Shown: positions 16,263-23,250 of the stretch, one piece after another
Layout of the letters: every line of letters starts with the position of its first letter
Numbering within the stretch: the stretch's first letter is position 1
Assembly: GCA_021129835.1 (NCBI GenBank)
Contig: JAJOKM010000082.1
Span: 1 to 23,250 of the forward strand
Reading direction: 5' to 3'
Source: Thermodesulfovibrionales bacterium
GTDB taxonomy: Bacteria > Nitrospirota > Thermodesulfovibrionia > Thermodesulfovibrionales > Dissulfurispiraceae
DNA length: 23,250 nt
Made by a program: the position numbers and the translations under genes
Notes under the pieces: model-generated
What the model saw: the letters and a program-made list of their open reading frames with translations, nothing else
What the model was told of the DNA's origin: nothing
The model's database searches: none

Positions 16263-16910
16263 TTAATTTCCTTTATAAAAAGGAACGGCCTGAGAGCTAA
16301 TGTAATCTTTAAGTTTTTTGATGGCCCTTCCACGGTGGCTTAGTGCATCTTTTTCATTTGATGGAATCTCTGCAAACGACCTATTATATTCCTCTGGATA
16401 AAAAATAGGGTCGTACCCGAAGCCCATTTTACCGCGCGGTTCCTTGCCAATTCTGCCTTCAACGAAACCAAAGAATGTTACGACTCGATTTTCAGCGGCA
16501 TCTCTGGAGGTATCAATAGGAGCAGCGGCAGGAAATGAAACGGCAATACAGCATACAAACCTTGCCCCCCTTTCTGCATCTGCGATGTTTGCCATCTCGT
16601 TAAGGAGCTTATCGATGTTAGCAGTATCATTAGCGTCTTTGCCTGCATATCTTGCGGATATAATTCCTGGAGCCCCATGTAGGGCGTATACCTCAAGACC
16701 TGAGTCGTCGGCAATCGCTATCTTTCCTGTATGTCTTGCTGCTGACAAGGCCTTTTTCATTGCATTCCCCTCAAAGGTATCTCTATCTTCTTCTACTTCG
16801 GGACATAAAGGAAAATCATTTAGCGTTAATATAGTGATGCCCATACCGCCAAGAATTCTAGTCATCTCTTCAGCCTTTTTCTTATTTCTTGTGGCAAGAA
16901 TTATCTCCAT
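16263..16910 (-). CDS. rdgB: XTP/dITP pyrophosphatase (RdgB/HAM1 family)
   Basis: This 215-residue house-cleaning enzyme hydrolyses non-canonical purine triphosphates (ITP, dITP, XTP) to monophosphates and PPi. Motifs: ATRNKKKAEE at the N-terminus (6-15), TFEGNAMKKA, the catalytic IADDSGLEV, APGIISARYAG, GFGYDPIF and SHRGRA near the C-terminus. A short insertion (FPAAAPIDTSRDAAENR) precedes the VVTFFGFVEG strand. No good Shine-Dalgarno is seen, but the start gives the exact family N-terminus. The gene lies 128 bp before adk; the upstream spacer holds a heptamer tandem repeat. Confidence 0.95.
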   Translation of the reverse strand: MEIILATRNKKKAEEMTRILGGMGITILTLNDFPLCPEVEEDRDTFEGNAMKKALSAARHTGKIAIADDSGLEVYALHGAPGIISARYAGKDANDTANIDKLLNEMANIADAERGARFVCCIAVSFPAAAPIDTSRDAAENRVVTFFGFVEGRIGKEPRGKMGFGYDPIFYPEEYNRSFAEIPSNEKDALSHRGRAIKKLKDYISSQAVPFYKGN

Positions 16911-16926
16911 GGTTTGTAACTATTTA

Positions 16927-16958
16927 GGTTCGAGGTTCGAGGTTCAAGGTTTAAGGTT
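16927..16958. repeat. Heptamer tandem repeat
   Basis: Four head-to-tail 7-mers, GGTTCGA, GGTTCGA, GGTTCAA, GGTTTAA, and a partial fifth lie in the hisI-rdgB spacer. They start about 17 bp upstream of the rdgB start codon, in the position where its promoter or leader would be. Confidence 0.85.
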
Positions 16959-17013
16959 GTCTGTTTTGTGCTCTTCACCCTGGATCATTTTTCATCGCTC
17001 TTTAACCGTGAAC

Positions 17014-17337
17014 CTAAGGAATCTGTATTTTTCTATAAAAGCATGTCTTGTTGCCTGTATGGCAGGCCACTGTTCCGTGCTGCTTGACTTTAATCAAGAG
17101 CGTATCTGCATCGCAGTCATAGAGTATCTCCTCTACCTGCTGCATATTGCCAGAGGTCTCTCCTTTTTTCCAATATTTCTGCCGGGATCGTGACCAGAAG
17201 TGCGTAAACCCCGTCTCTAATGTCATCCCCAAAGATGTTTTATTCATGTAAGCCATCATGAGCACACTGCCGTTATTTATGTCCTGCACTATGGCCGGGA
17301 TAAGTCCTTTTTCATCAAATTTCAGTTCAGGTATCAT
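17014..17337 (-). CDS. hisI: Phosphoribosyl-AMP cyclohydrolase
   Basis: This 107-residue monofunctional HisI opens the purine ring of phosphoribosyl-AMP, the third step of histidine synthesis. Motifs: MMAYMNKTSL, FWSRSRQKYWKKGETSGN, and the metal-binding cysteines in DCDADTLL, ACHTGN and TCFY. HisE is absent as a fused domain. The start is supported by AAGGA about 8 nt upstream. No other his gene is in the window, so the gene is separated from the rest of the pathway or marks the end of a his cluster lost here. Confidence 0.95.
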   Translation of the reverse strand: MIPELKFDEKGLIPAIVQDINNGSVLMMAYMNKTSLGMTLETGFTHFWSRSRQKYWKKGETSGNMQQVEEILYDCDADTLLIKVKQHGTVACHTGNKTCFYRKIQIP

Positions 17338-17370
17338 TCTGTTTCATCCTTATAACTTATGCGGCTCTTT

Positions 17371-17420
17371 CCCACCTTTAAGAGGGCAATTTCCCCCTCC
17401 CTTGGTGGGCTGATTTCCAC
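17371..17420. repeat. Family B GC-rich repeat, copy 3 (degenerate)
   Basis: TAAGAGGGCA (17379-17388), then CCCTCCC, TTGGT and GGG, follow the same order as the copies at 2341-2400 and 23148-23200, but the right arm of the hairpin is shortened. It is enclosed by CCCACC (17371-17376) and GGTGGG (17404-17409). Confidence 0.55.
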
Positions 17421-17526
17421 GTTCAACAGCCGTAGTATAGCATAATTAGACTTTTTGTCTGAAATCAATGGATTTAGCTTAAGGACAGATTCGGGCCTTG
17501 CCAGCAGTGTCAGCAATTTCGGTAAT

Positions 17527-17559
17527 TTGACCTACTCATCTATAATTATTTACTATAAT
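17527..17559 (+). promoter_or_regulatory. Possible promoter region of queC
   Basis: The divergent hisI-queC spacer has TTGACC (17527-17532) and two TATAAT hexamers (17541-17546 and 17554-17559). The spacings from TTGACC (8 and 21 nt) are not standard, so only the region, not the exact boxes, is proposed. Confidence 0.3.
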
Positions 17560-17620
17560 CTTGTGACTTTTAAAAGTTGGAGAGATTTACCTTGATTTAA
17601 CACGGTCAACTGAATAAATA

Positions 17621-18424
17621 ATGGCTACAGATATACATAGCAAAAAGGCGGTTATACTGCTGAGCGGAGGGGTGGATTCCTCCACAACAGCAGCAATTGT
17701 GAAGGCAGAGGGGTATGAATTTTATGCGTTAAGTCTTGATTACGCCCAGAGACATAGACTTGAGCTTGAGTCTGCCAAGATGGTAGCGGATGTCCTTGGA
17801 GCAAAGAAGCACCTTACAATAAGGTTCGACCTCGGAGAAATTGGGGGTTCTGCATTGACGACCGATATGAAAGTACCTAAAACCAGCAGCAAATCAATAG
17901 CAACGGGTAACGAGTTGAAGACTGAAGAAAAAGAATCACTGCTTGCCATTCATTGTCCGTCACTAATCCCTGACACCTATGTCCCTGCCCGCAATACAAT
18001 CTTTCTCTCTTTTGCCCTCTCATGGGCAGAAGTGCTCGAGGTGACTGATATCTTTATTGGTGCAAATGCGGTAGATTACAGCGGGTATCCCGACTGTCGT
18101 CCTGAATATCTTAAGGCGTTTGAGGAGATGGCTAACCTATCGACAAAAGCAGCGGTAGAAGGCAGAATCAGGGTCAGAATAAATGCACCGCTCCTTTATA
18201 TGACAAAGGCAGAAATAATCAGGAAGGGCGTAGGTCTAGGATTCGATTATTCCCTTACATGGAGTTGTTATGACCCCCAGCCCAGAGATGCTGTTTGCGG
18301 TTCATTGATAGTTCCATGCGGCAGGTGTGACAGTTGTCGTTTCAGGGCAAAGGGCTTTGAGGGAGCTGGATTTAAAGACCCTCTTTTATCTCGACTTAGA
18401 AAACCCATAACAGAGACAGCTTAA
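17621..18424 (+). CDS. queC: 7-cyano-7-deazaguanine synthase
   Basis: This 267-residue ATP-dependent amidoligase-type enzyme converts carboxy-deazaguanine to preQ0 in queuosine synthesis. The PP-loop is LLSGGVDSS (13-21). The middle block VPARNTIFLSFALSWAE and the GANAVDYSGYPDCRPEYLKAFE segment are typical. The zinc site uses C216, C233, C236 and C239, with about eight extra residues including C226 between the first two, a variant seen in longer QueC proteins. The tail ends like other such forms (GF.GAGFKDPL). There is no strong Shine-Dalgarno, so the start is based on family alignment. The acyl-CoA synthetase gene follows after 9 bp, so they probably share a transcript. No queDE is present. 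Confidence 0.95.
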   Translation: MATDIHSKKAVILLSGGVDSSTTAAIVKAEGYEFYALSLDYAQRHRLELESAKMVADVLGAKKHLTIRFDLGEIGGSALTTDMKVPKTSSKSIATGNELKTEEKESLLAIHCPSLIPDTYVPARNTIFLSFALSWAEVLEVTDIFIGANAVDYSGYPDCRPEYLKAFEEMANLSTKAAVEGRIRVRINAPLLYMTKAEIIRKGVGLGFDYSLTWSCYDPQPRDAVCGSLIVPCGRCDSCRFRAKGFEGAGFKDPLLSRLRKPITETA

Positions 18425-18433
18425 ACTCATCTT

Positions 18434-20539
18434 ATGCTTGATTCACTCTTTAATCCAAAATCGGTTGCTGTGATTGGCGCATCTAAGGATCCCAAAAAAG
18501 TTGGATATTCTGTCTTAAGCAATCTTGTCGAGTCCAGCTATGCTGGCAAGATATATCCAATAAATCCTTCTGCTTCGGAAATACTCGGACTGAAGGCCTG
18601 CCAAAAGATATCAGAGACAGGGAGTAACATTGACCTTGCGGTTATTGCAATTCCGGCCAATTCTGTCCCGGCCTGTCTCGTCGATTGTGCAAATTCTGGC
18701 GCCAAAGTAGCGGTTATTTTAAGCTCAGGCTTTAAAGAGACGGGCATAGAGGGTATGAAATTAGAAGAAGAGATTAGAAAAATCAGTACCACTCATGACA
18801 TTCGCGTCCTTGGTCCTAACTGTCTCGGTGTCGTCAACACAGCTAACCGCATGAACGCTACGTTTGCATCTGGAATGCTGCCGCAGGGAAGGGTAGCCTT
18901 TTTTTCTCAATCAGGCGCCCTCGGCATCGTAATTCATGATTGGGCAATCGGAAATAAGATCGGGGTCTCAAAATTCATAAGCCTTGGCAACAAGACAGAC
19001 CTCAATGAAATAGACTTTATAGAGTACTTCATCGATGATCCGAAGACAGATGTCATAATCGGATATGTTGAGGATGTGGTGGATGGGAAGAGATTTCTGG
19101 ATGTCGCTAAAAAGGCAACAAAAATAAAACCTATCATACTCTTGAAATCAGGAGGCACTGAGGCAGGGGCAAGGGCAGCATCATCGCATACTGGCGCACT
19201 TGCAGGGTCTGAAGTCGCTTTTAATGCAGCATTTAAGCAGACAGGAATTATCAAGGCAGAAGGAATTCAGGACTTCTTCGATGCAGTCCTCGCATTCTCT
19301 GGAGGTAAGCTGCCAGCAGGAGACAGGCTGCTTATTATTACAAATGCAGGTGGTCCAGGAATAATCGCGGCAGATGCATCCGAAAGGCTCGGACTAAAAT
19401 TGCCCCGAATGTCAAATGATGCCATAAGATCAATAGCAGGGTTTTTACCAAAAAATGCGTCCCTTTACAACCCGGTAGACATAATTGGGGATGCAACATC
19501 AGAGAGGTATGCCGTTGTGTTGAACAAGGCTGTCGATGACCCCAATATAGATGGAATAGTCGTGATACTTACACCGCAGGCAATGACAGATGTAAATAAT
19601 GCTGCAGAGATAATTATCAACACATCAAAAAGGACCGACAAACCAATAATAACATCCTTTATGGGGGAGACGAAGGTGAAGGAATCCGTCGAGAGGCTTA
19701 AAGTTAGCTCCATATCAAACTTCTCTTATCCAGAGGCGGCAGTTAAGGCATTTAAAAGGCTTAGTGATTATAATAAATGGAGAAATATTGGGGAAGATAT
19801 ATCTCCTTCTGTCGAAGGAGGAGATGAGAGATTCAATGCCGCAAGAAGGCTCATCGATAACTTGCTGAAGACAGAAAGATACGAGGTTGGTGAAGATATT
19901 GCAATGACAATACTCTCTTATTATGGATTCACATTTCCTGAGAGGGCGCTTGCCCGCTCTGCTAAAGAGGCTGCTATCATTTCAGAGAAAATGGAGTTTC
20001 CGGTGGTGATGAAGGTATCTTCGCCTGACATTCTCCACAAGACAGATGTTGGCGGCGTAAAACTTAACATAAATTCCGAAATTGCTGCCGAGGATGCGTT
20101 TATCGAGATAACATCTAATGTGAAAAGGGTTATGCCAGATGCATTCATAGACGGTGTAATGGTTTACGAAATGATTAAAAGCGGCAAAGAGGTAATACTT
20201 GGCGTCTCCTATGACAGGACATTTGGGCATATGATTATGTTTGGGTTGGGAGGAATATATACTGAAATCCTAAGGGATATATCATTCAGGATAGCGCCCG
20301 TGTCGTACAGGGAGGCTTTATCGATGATAAACGAAATTAAGGCTTCTGCCTTGCTAAAGGGCGTGAGGGGAGAGAAGCCCGTAGATATAGCTTCGATCAT
20401 TGACGGCATATTAAATATCTCAGCCTTTGTGGCAGATTTCCCGGTAGTATGCGAACTCGATATAAACCCGTTGCTGGTTATGACCAGAGGCGCCTTTGCC
20501 CTCGATGCAAGGATTATTTTTGAGCAACCTAAGGCCTGA
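18434..20539 (+). CDS. ADP-forming acyl-CoA (acetyl-CoA) synthetase, fused alpha-beta
   Basis: This 701-residue enzyme of the NDP-forming acyl-CoA synthetase superfamily makes ATP from acetyl-CoA (or another acyl-CoA), ADP and phosphate, or runs in reverse to activate the acid. The N-terminal CoA-binding domain contains VAVIGASKDPKKVGY (11-25). Succinyl-CoA-ligase-like domains follow, with H252 in SSHTGALAGS as the expected phosphohistidine. The C-terminal ATP-grasp domain (about 480-701) contains VVMKVSSPDILHKTDVGGV and VCELDINPLLV. In archaea the two halves are often separate subunits. The substrate cannot be read from sequence. It starts 9 bp after queC with no clear ribosome site, suggesting coupling, and a P-loop/DRTGG protein follows. 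It could supply substrate-level ATP when acetate is produced, or activate acetate for oxidation. Confidence 0.92.
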   Translation: MLDSLFNPKSVAVIGASKDPKKVGYSVLSNLVESSYAGKIYPINPSASEILGLKACQKISETGSNIDLAVIAIPANSVPACLVDCANSGAKVAVILSSGFKETGIEGMKLEEEIRKISTTHDIRVLGPNCLGVVNTANRMNATFASGMLPQGRVAFFSQSGALGIVIHDWAIGNKIGVSKFISLGNKTDLNEIDFIEYFIDDPKTDVIIGYVEDVVDGKRFLDVAKKATKIKPIILLKSGGTEAGARAASSHTGALAGSEVAFNAAFKQTGIIKAEGIQDFFDAVLAFSGGKLPAGDRLLIITNAGGPGIIAADASERLGLKLPRMSNDAIRSIAGFLPKNASLYNPVDIIGDATSERYAVVLNKAVDDPNIDGIVVILTPQAMTDVNNAAEIIINTSKRTDKPIITSFMGETKVKESVERLKVSSISNFSYPEAAVKAFKRLSDYNKWRNIGEDISPSVEGGDERFNAARRLIDNLLKTERYEVGEDIAMTILSYYGFTFPERALARSAKEAAIISEKMEFPVVMKVSSPDILHKTDVGGVKLNINSEIAAEDAFIEITSNVKRVMPDAFIDGVMVYEMIKSGKEVILGVSYDRTFGHMIMFGLGGIYTEILRDISFRIAPVSYREALSMINEIKASALLKGVRGEKPVDIASIIDGILNISAFVADFPVVCELDINPLLVMTRGAFALDARIIFEQPKA

Positions 20540-20657
20540 TCAAGGCACCATATAAGGCTAGAGGATGTGTGGCAACGAGGGAAGGGCAAGGAGTAAAGAA
20601 CCTCATCCCCTCTGCGCTATGCGATACCCGGCGTAATTATTTTTAACTGCAATCAGG

Positions 20658-20663
20658 TATAAT
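20658..20663 (+). promoter_or_regulatory. Possible -10 box upstream of the DRTGG-domain gene
   Basis: A perfect TATAAT lies 25 nt before the start codon, but the region 17 nt upstream (AATTAT) is not a good -35. A strong ribosome site AAGGAG follows. The very short leader and the poor -35 keep confidence low. Confidence 0.3.
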
Positions 20664-20688
20664 AAACCATAACATAAGGAGAAAAGAG

Positions 20689-21750
20689 ATGCGCTCAATA
20701 TTCATAGGGTCTAATAAGGGCTACACCGGAAAGACCTTTTTTGCGATTGGTCTTGCCCTCAAACTGATGGAAGAGGGATACAAGGTCGGTTATATAAAAC
20801 CTTTTGGCAAAACGCCGGCAAAGAGAGGCCATGAGGTGTTCGATGCAGATGCCTTATTTGTAAAAGAGGCTCTCTCCCTTTCTGACCCCATGGATGTTAT
20901 TTCGCCCTTTGTCTTAAATTACGAGACACAAAATGTGGTGTTAGAAGGAGACACAAAAGATATCAAAAAAAAGATACTGAATGCCTTTGAGTCACAAAGA
21001 GATAAAGACTTTGTTATCATTGGCGGTGCTGGTGACCTCTTTGAAGGCTCAACACTGGGCATTGACGCACTCCGGCTTATAGAAGAGATAGATGCTGGCG
21101 CAATAATCATAGAGTTCTGGAGTGGCGATGTCTTTATGGATACCATCATCGGGGCCCGCAGACTTTTGGGTAAACGATTCATAGGTGGAATCATTAACAA
21201 GGTGCCGCTGAACATCTTGTCTTATGTGAAAGAGACCTCCATGCCATTTTTGCAAAAAAGAGGAGTCACAGTTCTTGGCGTCTTTCAGAAAGATAACCTC
21301 CTTGAATCTATATCCGTAAATCAAATTAATGAAATCCTGAATGGACATGTCCTTTGCTGTGATGACAAACTCGATGAGCTTGTAGAAAACTTCTCAATAG
21401 GCGCAATGGAGGTGGACAGCGCCATCAGCTACTTCAGGAGAATTCCGAACAAGGCAGTGATAACAGGCGCCTGTCGATTTGACATACACCTTGCTGCTAT
21501 GGAGACATCGACAAAATGCATAATCCTTACAGGTGGGCTTGGCACAAACGATGTAGTTATTGGACAGGCACAATCCAAAGGTATCCCTATCATATCGGTA
21601 ACAGAAGACACATTTACTGCAATCAATAAAATTGAAGCTGGCACTGGAAAGACAAGGATACGGGGAAAAAGAAAGACGGACCGCGCAAAGGAGCTTATTG
21701 ATATAGAATTCAATATGGATGAATTTCTAAAGAGTGTGAACCGCAATTAA
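20689..21750 (+). CDS. P-loop NTPase with DRTGG domain (Pta N-terminal-like)
   Basis: This 353-residue cytoplasmic protein resembles the N-terminal, non-catalytic half of long phosphotransacetylases. A dethiobiotin-synthetase-like P-loop domain starts with FIGSNKGYTGKT (5-16) and a GYIKPFGK strand. A DRTGG-like domain follows (about 215-325), with VITGACRFDIHLAAME and LTGGLGTNDVVIGQA. The phosphotransacetylase catalytic domain is missing, so it should not itself make acetyl phosphate. Stand-alone proteins of this kind are often annotated as DRTGG-domain or cobyrinate-synthase-like proteins. It follows the ADP-forming acyl-CoA synthetase by 149 bp, so a sensor or regulatory role in acyl-CoA/acetate metabolism is plausible but inferred. 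The start has AAGGAG 6 nt upstream. The gene ends before the terminator at 21787. Confidence 0.85.
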   Translation: MRSIFIGSNKGYTGKTFFAIGLALKLMEEGYKVGYIKPFGKTPAKRGHEVFDADALFVKEALSLSDPMDVISPFVLNYETQNVVLEGDTKDIKKKILNAFESQRDKDFVIIGGAGDLFEGSTLGIDALRLIEEIDAGAIIIEFWSGDVFMDTIIGARRLLGKRFIGGIINKVPLNILSYVKETSMPFLQKRGVTVLGVFQKDNLLESISVNQINEILNGHVLCCDDKLDELVENFSIGAMEVDSAISYFRRIPNKAVITGACRFDIHLAAMETSTKCIILTGGLGTNDVVIGQAQSKGIPIISVTEDTFTAINKIEAGTGKTRIRGKRKTDRAKELIDIEFNMDEFLKSVNRN

Positions 21751-21786
21751 ATGAGACCGCAACTATCGACAAGCAATGAGTAATCT

Positions 21787-21816
21787 AAAAAAGGGCTCCA
21801 GATGGAGCCCTTTTTT
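21787..21816. terminator. Bidirectional intrinsic terminator
   Basis: A perfect stem GGGCTCC/GGAGCCC (21793-21810, loop AGAT) is flanked by six A on the left and six T on the right. It therefore works in both directions, between the plus-strand DRTGG gene and the convergent atpE. Confidence 0.95.
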
Positions 21817-21826
21817 AGTAAAAAAG

Positions 21827-22180
21827 TTAACTAGCAAAACCAAGAGGATCTACAAAGAGAATAATTAAAGCAACAAGAAGGGTAAAAATAGCGACCGACT
21901 CCATCAATGCAAGACCGATAATTTGGGTTACCATGACCTTACTTGATGCCCCTGGATTCCTTGCAGTGCCTTCTGCCGCTCCTTTAGTTGCAATGCCCAT
22001 TCCAATACCAACTCCTGCAGCGGCAATCCCCATCCCGAAAACAAGGCCGAGACCAATGATGCCCACATATAATCGTGAAGCGGCAACAGCTTCTTCTCCG
22101 GCAAAGGCGTAGGGCACAGATACAAATGCAGCAAAAACAGCAAGTAACAGAAAACCCCTTAACAACAACAGATTGTTCAT
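21827..22180 (-). CDS. atpE: F0F1 ATP synthase subunit c
   Basis: This 117-residue proteolipid makes up the rotating c-ring. Helix 1 has the Gly-rich GVGIGMGIATKGAAEG; the polar loop is ARNPGAS; helix 2 holds the ion-binding Glu94 in LALMESVAIFTLL. The Na+-type Gln in helix 1 is replaced by Met, which favours H+ coupling. Before helix 1 there is an extra hydrophobic segment ending AFA-GEE (1-27) that looks like a cleavable signal peptide, making the precursor longer than the common 75-90 residues. The frame extends upstream, but the ATG at 22180 has AGGAGG 6 nt before it and is chosen. It follows atpB by 25 bp. The F1 genes are not here. Confidence 0.95.
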   Translation of the reverse strand: MNNLLLLRGFLLLAVFAAFVSVPYAFAGEEAVAASRLYVGIIGLGLVFGMGIAAAGVGIGMGIATKGAAEGTARNPGASSKVMVTQIIGLALMESVAIFTLLVALIILFVDPLGFAS

Positions 22181-22205
22181 TCCTTTCCTCCTTTCTTTAA
22201 GTTTT

Positions 22206-22892
22206 TTAATGTGCTTCCTCAACCGAACCAGCAATATATAATGCGGTTAACAAAGCAAACACAAACGCCTGTATTATGCCAATCAGCGTACCAAGGCCTA
22301 AAATAATAACGGGTATAATAGCTGGTACCAGCATAAGCAATACAAACATGAGAATCTCTTTTGATACCATGTTACCAAAAAGCCTGACAGACAAAGTAAT
22401 AGGCCTTACAATGTGAGAGATAACCTCCACAAAAAATATCAGCGCCATAAGGGGAAGCGCATAAATCTTTCTGATCGGCCCCAGAAAATGATTTATATAA
22501 CTAATACCATGAATCTTGAATCCGTAATACTGATACACGAGAAAGACAACAACCGCCACCGACGCAGTTACATTTATATTAGCTGTGGCTGAGGCAAAGC
22601 CGGGGATCAATCCCATCATGTTGCATACGAGAATATAGAGCCCAATAGCGCCGATAAACGGATAAAACACCCTTCCCCAATGACTGCCGATAAGAGATCT
22701 CCCCAGGAAATTAAGGAAAAAATCTGCAACAGACTCCATCACATTCTGAAACCCTGATGGGACAAGGCTCAATCTCCTTCTCAATATAAGGGCGGCAACA
22801 ATCAAAACAACCATTGCAAGCCATGAATGAAGGACATATACCGGAATTCCTGGAACTAACGCGCCCAGAATTGTCACCTTTTCTAATTCCAT
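22206..22892 (-). CDS. atpB: F0F1 ATP synthase subunit a
   Basis: This 228-residue membrane stator protein forms the ion half-channels. There are about five to six hydrophobic helices. The essential Arg170 lies in LSVRLFGNMVSKE, preceded by E156 and H160, and the last helix has the conserved IQAFVFALLTALYI. GGGGAGG stands 4 nt before the ATG. atpE follows, giving the usual a-c gene order. The upstream spacer contains repeats and no recognisable atpI within the window. Confidence 0.96.
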   Translation of the reverse strand: MELEKVTILGALVPGIPVYVLHSWLAMVVLIVAALILRRRLSLVPSGFQNVMESVADFFLNFLGRSLIGSHWGRVFYPFIGAIGLYILVCNMMGLIPGFASATANINVTASVAVVVFLVYQYYGFKIHGISYINHFLGPIRKIYALPLMALIFFVEVISHIVRPITLSVRLFGNMVSKEILMFVLLMLVPAIIPVIILGLGTLIGIIQAFVFALLTALYIAGSVEEAH

Positions 22893-22937
22893 TAAACCTC
22901 CCCTTTCAGATCATTTCCATATTTTCTGTATTTCCTT

Positions 22938-23065
22938 CTGTAAATACCTTTTTCGTTATTGCTCCTCACTCGTCATTGCGAACGAAGTGAAGCAATCTTG
23001 GCGGGATTGCCACGCCCTTCGGGCTCGCAATGACATTTTCATACCCTTTTGTATGCTGAAAACAG
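22938..23065. repeat. Family A palindromic repeat, copy 3
   Basis: The arms GTCATTGCGA (22972-22981) and TCGCAATGAC (23025-23034) enclose the same GGCGGGATTGCC/GCCCTTCGGGC centre as copy 1. The AT-rich left flank (CTGTAAATACCTTTTTCG) matches copy 2, and the right flank (CATTTTCATACCCTTTTGTATG) matches both. It lies about 45 bp upstream of atpB, in its likely leader or promoter. Confidence 0.85.
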
Positions 23066-23121
23066 GCTCTTCAACGTTTCGTGTGGGTAGCCCCTTTGGT
23101 TCCTTCCTATTTTATAAGCAA

Positions 23122-23143
23122 TTAGCTCTTAGCTAACAGCTAA
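23122..23143. repeat. Short heptamer-like repeat (TTAGCT/AGCTAA)
   Basis: On the minus strand TTAGCTG, TTAGCTA and AGAGCTAA follow one another in 7-8 nt steps. This is the same style of short tandem repeat as at 16927-16958 but with another unit. Confidence 0.55.
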
Positions 23144-23147
23144 ATAC

Positions 23148-23200
23148 TAAGTGGGCATTTTCCCCTCCCTTGATGGGAGGGGCAAGGGGAGGATGTCCGA
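23148..23200. repeat. Family B GC-rich hairpin repeat, copy 2
   Basis: TAAGTGGGCA (23148-23157) is followed by the perfect 8-bp inverted repeat CCCCTCCC (23162-23169) / GGGAGGGG (23175-23182) with loop TTGAT. The order is the same as in copy 1 but in the opposite orientation. Confidence 0.7.
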
Positions 23201-23250
23201 AACATTTTTCTCTATCTGTCAGTCTTTTTTAAAAGGCTTTAGCTTTGGAG

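Larger units (their letters stand above)
22893..23250. other. Repeat-rich gene-free region upstream of atpB
   Basis: This 358-bp stretch to the window edge holds family A copy 3, a heptamer-like repeat and family B copy 2. No gene is supported. On the minus strand the last 32 bases have an open frame ending in TGA at 23219, which could be the tail of an upstream gene such as atpI, but it is too short to judge. Confidence 0.6.

Noticed and set aside
17334..17516. 60-codon minus-strand frame overlapping the hisI start by ATGA
   Set aside because: It starts with TTG without a ribosome site, matches no his gene I recognise (not HisF), and its second half is read from the degenerate family B repeat.
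22181..22234. N-terminal extension of AtpE (MLVRLRKHIKKLKERRKG)
   Set aside because: It would overlap the atpB end and comes from reading through the ribosome site AGGAGG; the ATG at 22180 is better supported.

Overview
The window looks like chromosomal DNA of an anaerobic, sulfate-respiring bacterium of moderate GC content. The main evidence is one long minus-strand locus (about 15434 down to 2431) for dissimilatory sulfate activation and reduction to sulfite: sat, aprB, aprA, two tandem YkgJ-family cysteine-cluster genes, qmoA, qmoB, qmoC and a membrane pyrophosphatase (hppA). The protein types and the dispersed palindromic repeats would fit a Desulfobacterota-like or Nitrospirota-like lineage. 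I cannot fix the phylum from sequence alone, and no dsr, rRNA or tRNA gene is present to help.

Layout, reading the minus-strand block in its direction of transcription (right to left): hisI (17337-17014), rdgB (16910-16263), adk (16134-15487), sat (15434-14196), aprB (13957-13511), aprA (13494-11578), YkgJ-family paralog 2 (11467-10667), YkgJ-family paralog 1 (10549-9776), qmoA (9722-8466), qmoB (8461-6257), qmoC (6048-4891), hppA (4548-2431) and rnr (2299-146). The plus strand then carries queC (17621-18424), a fused ADP-forming acyl-CoA synthetase (18434-20539) and a P-loop plus DRTGG-domain protein (20689-21750). A bidirectional terminator (21787-21816) separates these from convergent atpB-atpE (22892-21827), the F0 a and c subunits of ATP synthase.

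How the genes work together: Sat makes APS and PPi from sulfate and ATP. The K+-independent, proton-type HppA can hydrolyse the PPi while pumping ions, which pulls the reaction forward and saves part of the energy. AprAB reduces APS to sulfite and AMP with electrons expected to come from menaquinol through QmoABC. Adenylate kinase, encoded just upstream of sat, recycles the AMP to ADP. The two YkgJ-like proteins lie inside this block and have no assigned role. They are the best candidate here for an undescribed component of the APS-reductase/Qmo system.

Intergenic DNA holds two dispersed repeat families. Family A is a palindromic element of about 130-140 bp with GTCATTGCGA/TCGCAATGAC arms, in three copies, one of them inside the qmoB-qmoC spacer. 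Family B is a GC-rich hairpin element with TAAGTGGGCA and CCCTCCC...GGGAGGG, in two full copies and one or two partial ones. There are also heptamer tandem repeats at 16927-16958 and 23122-23143.
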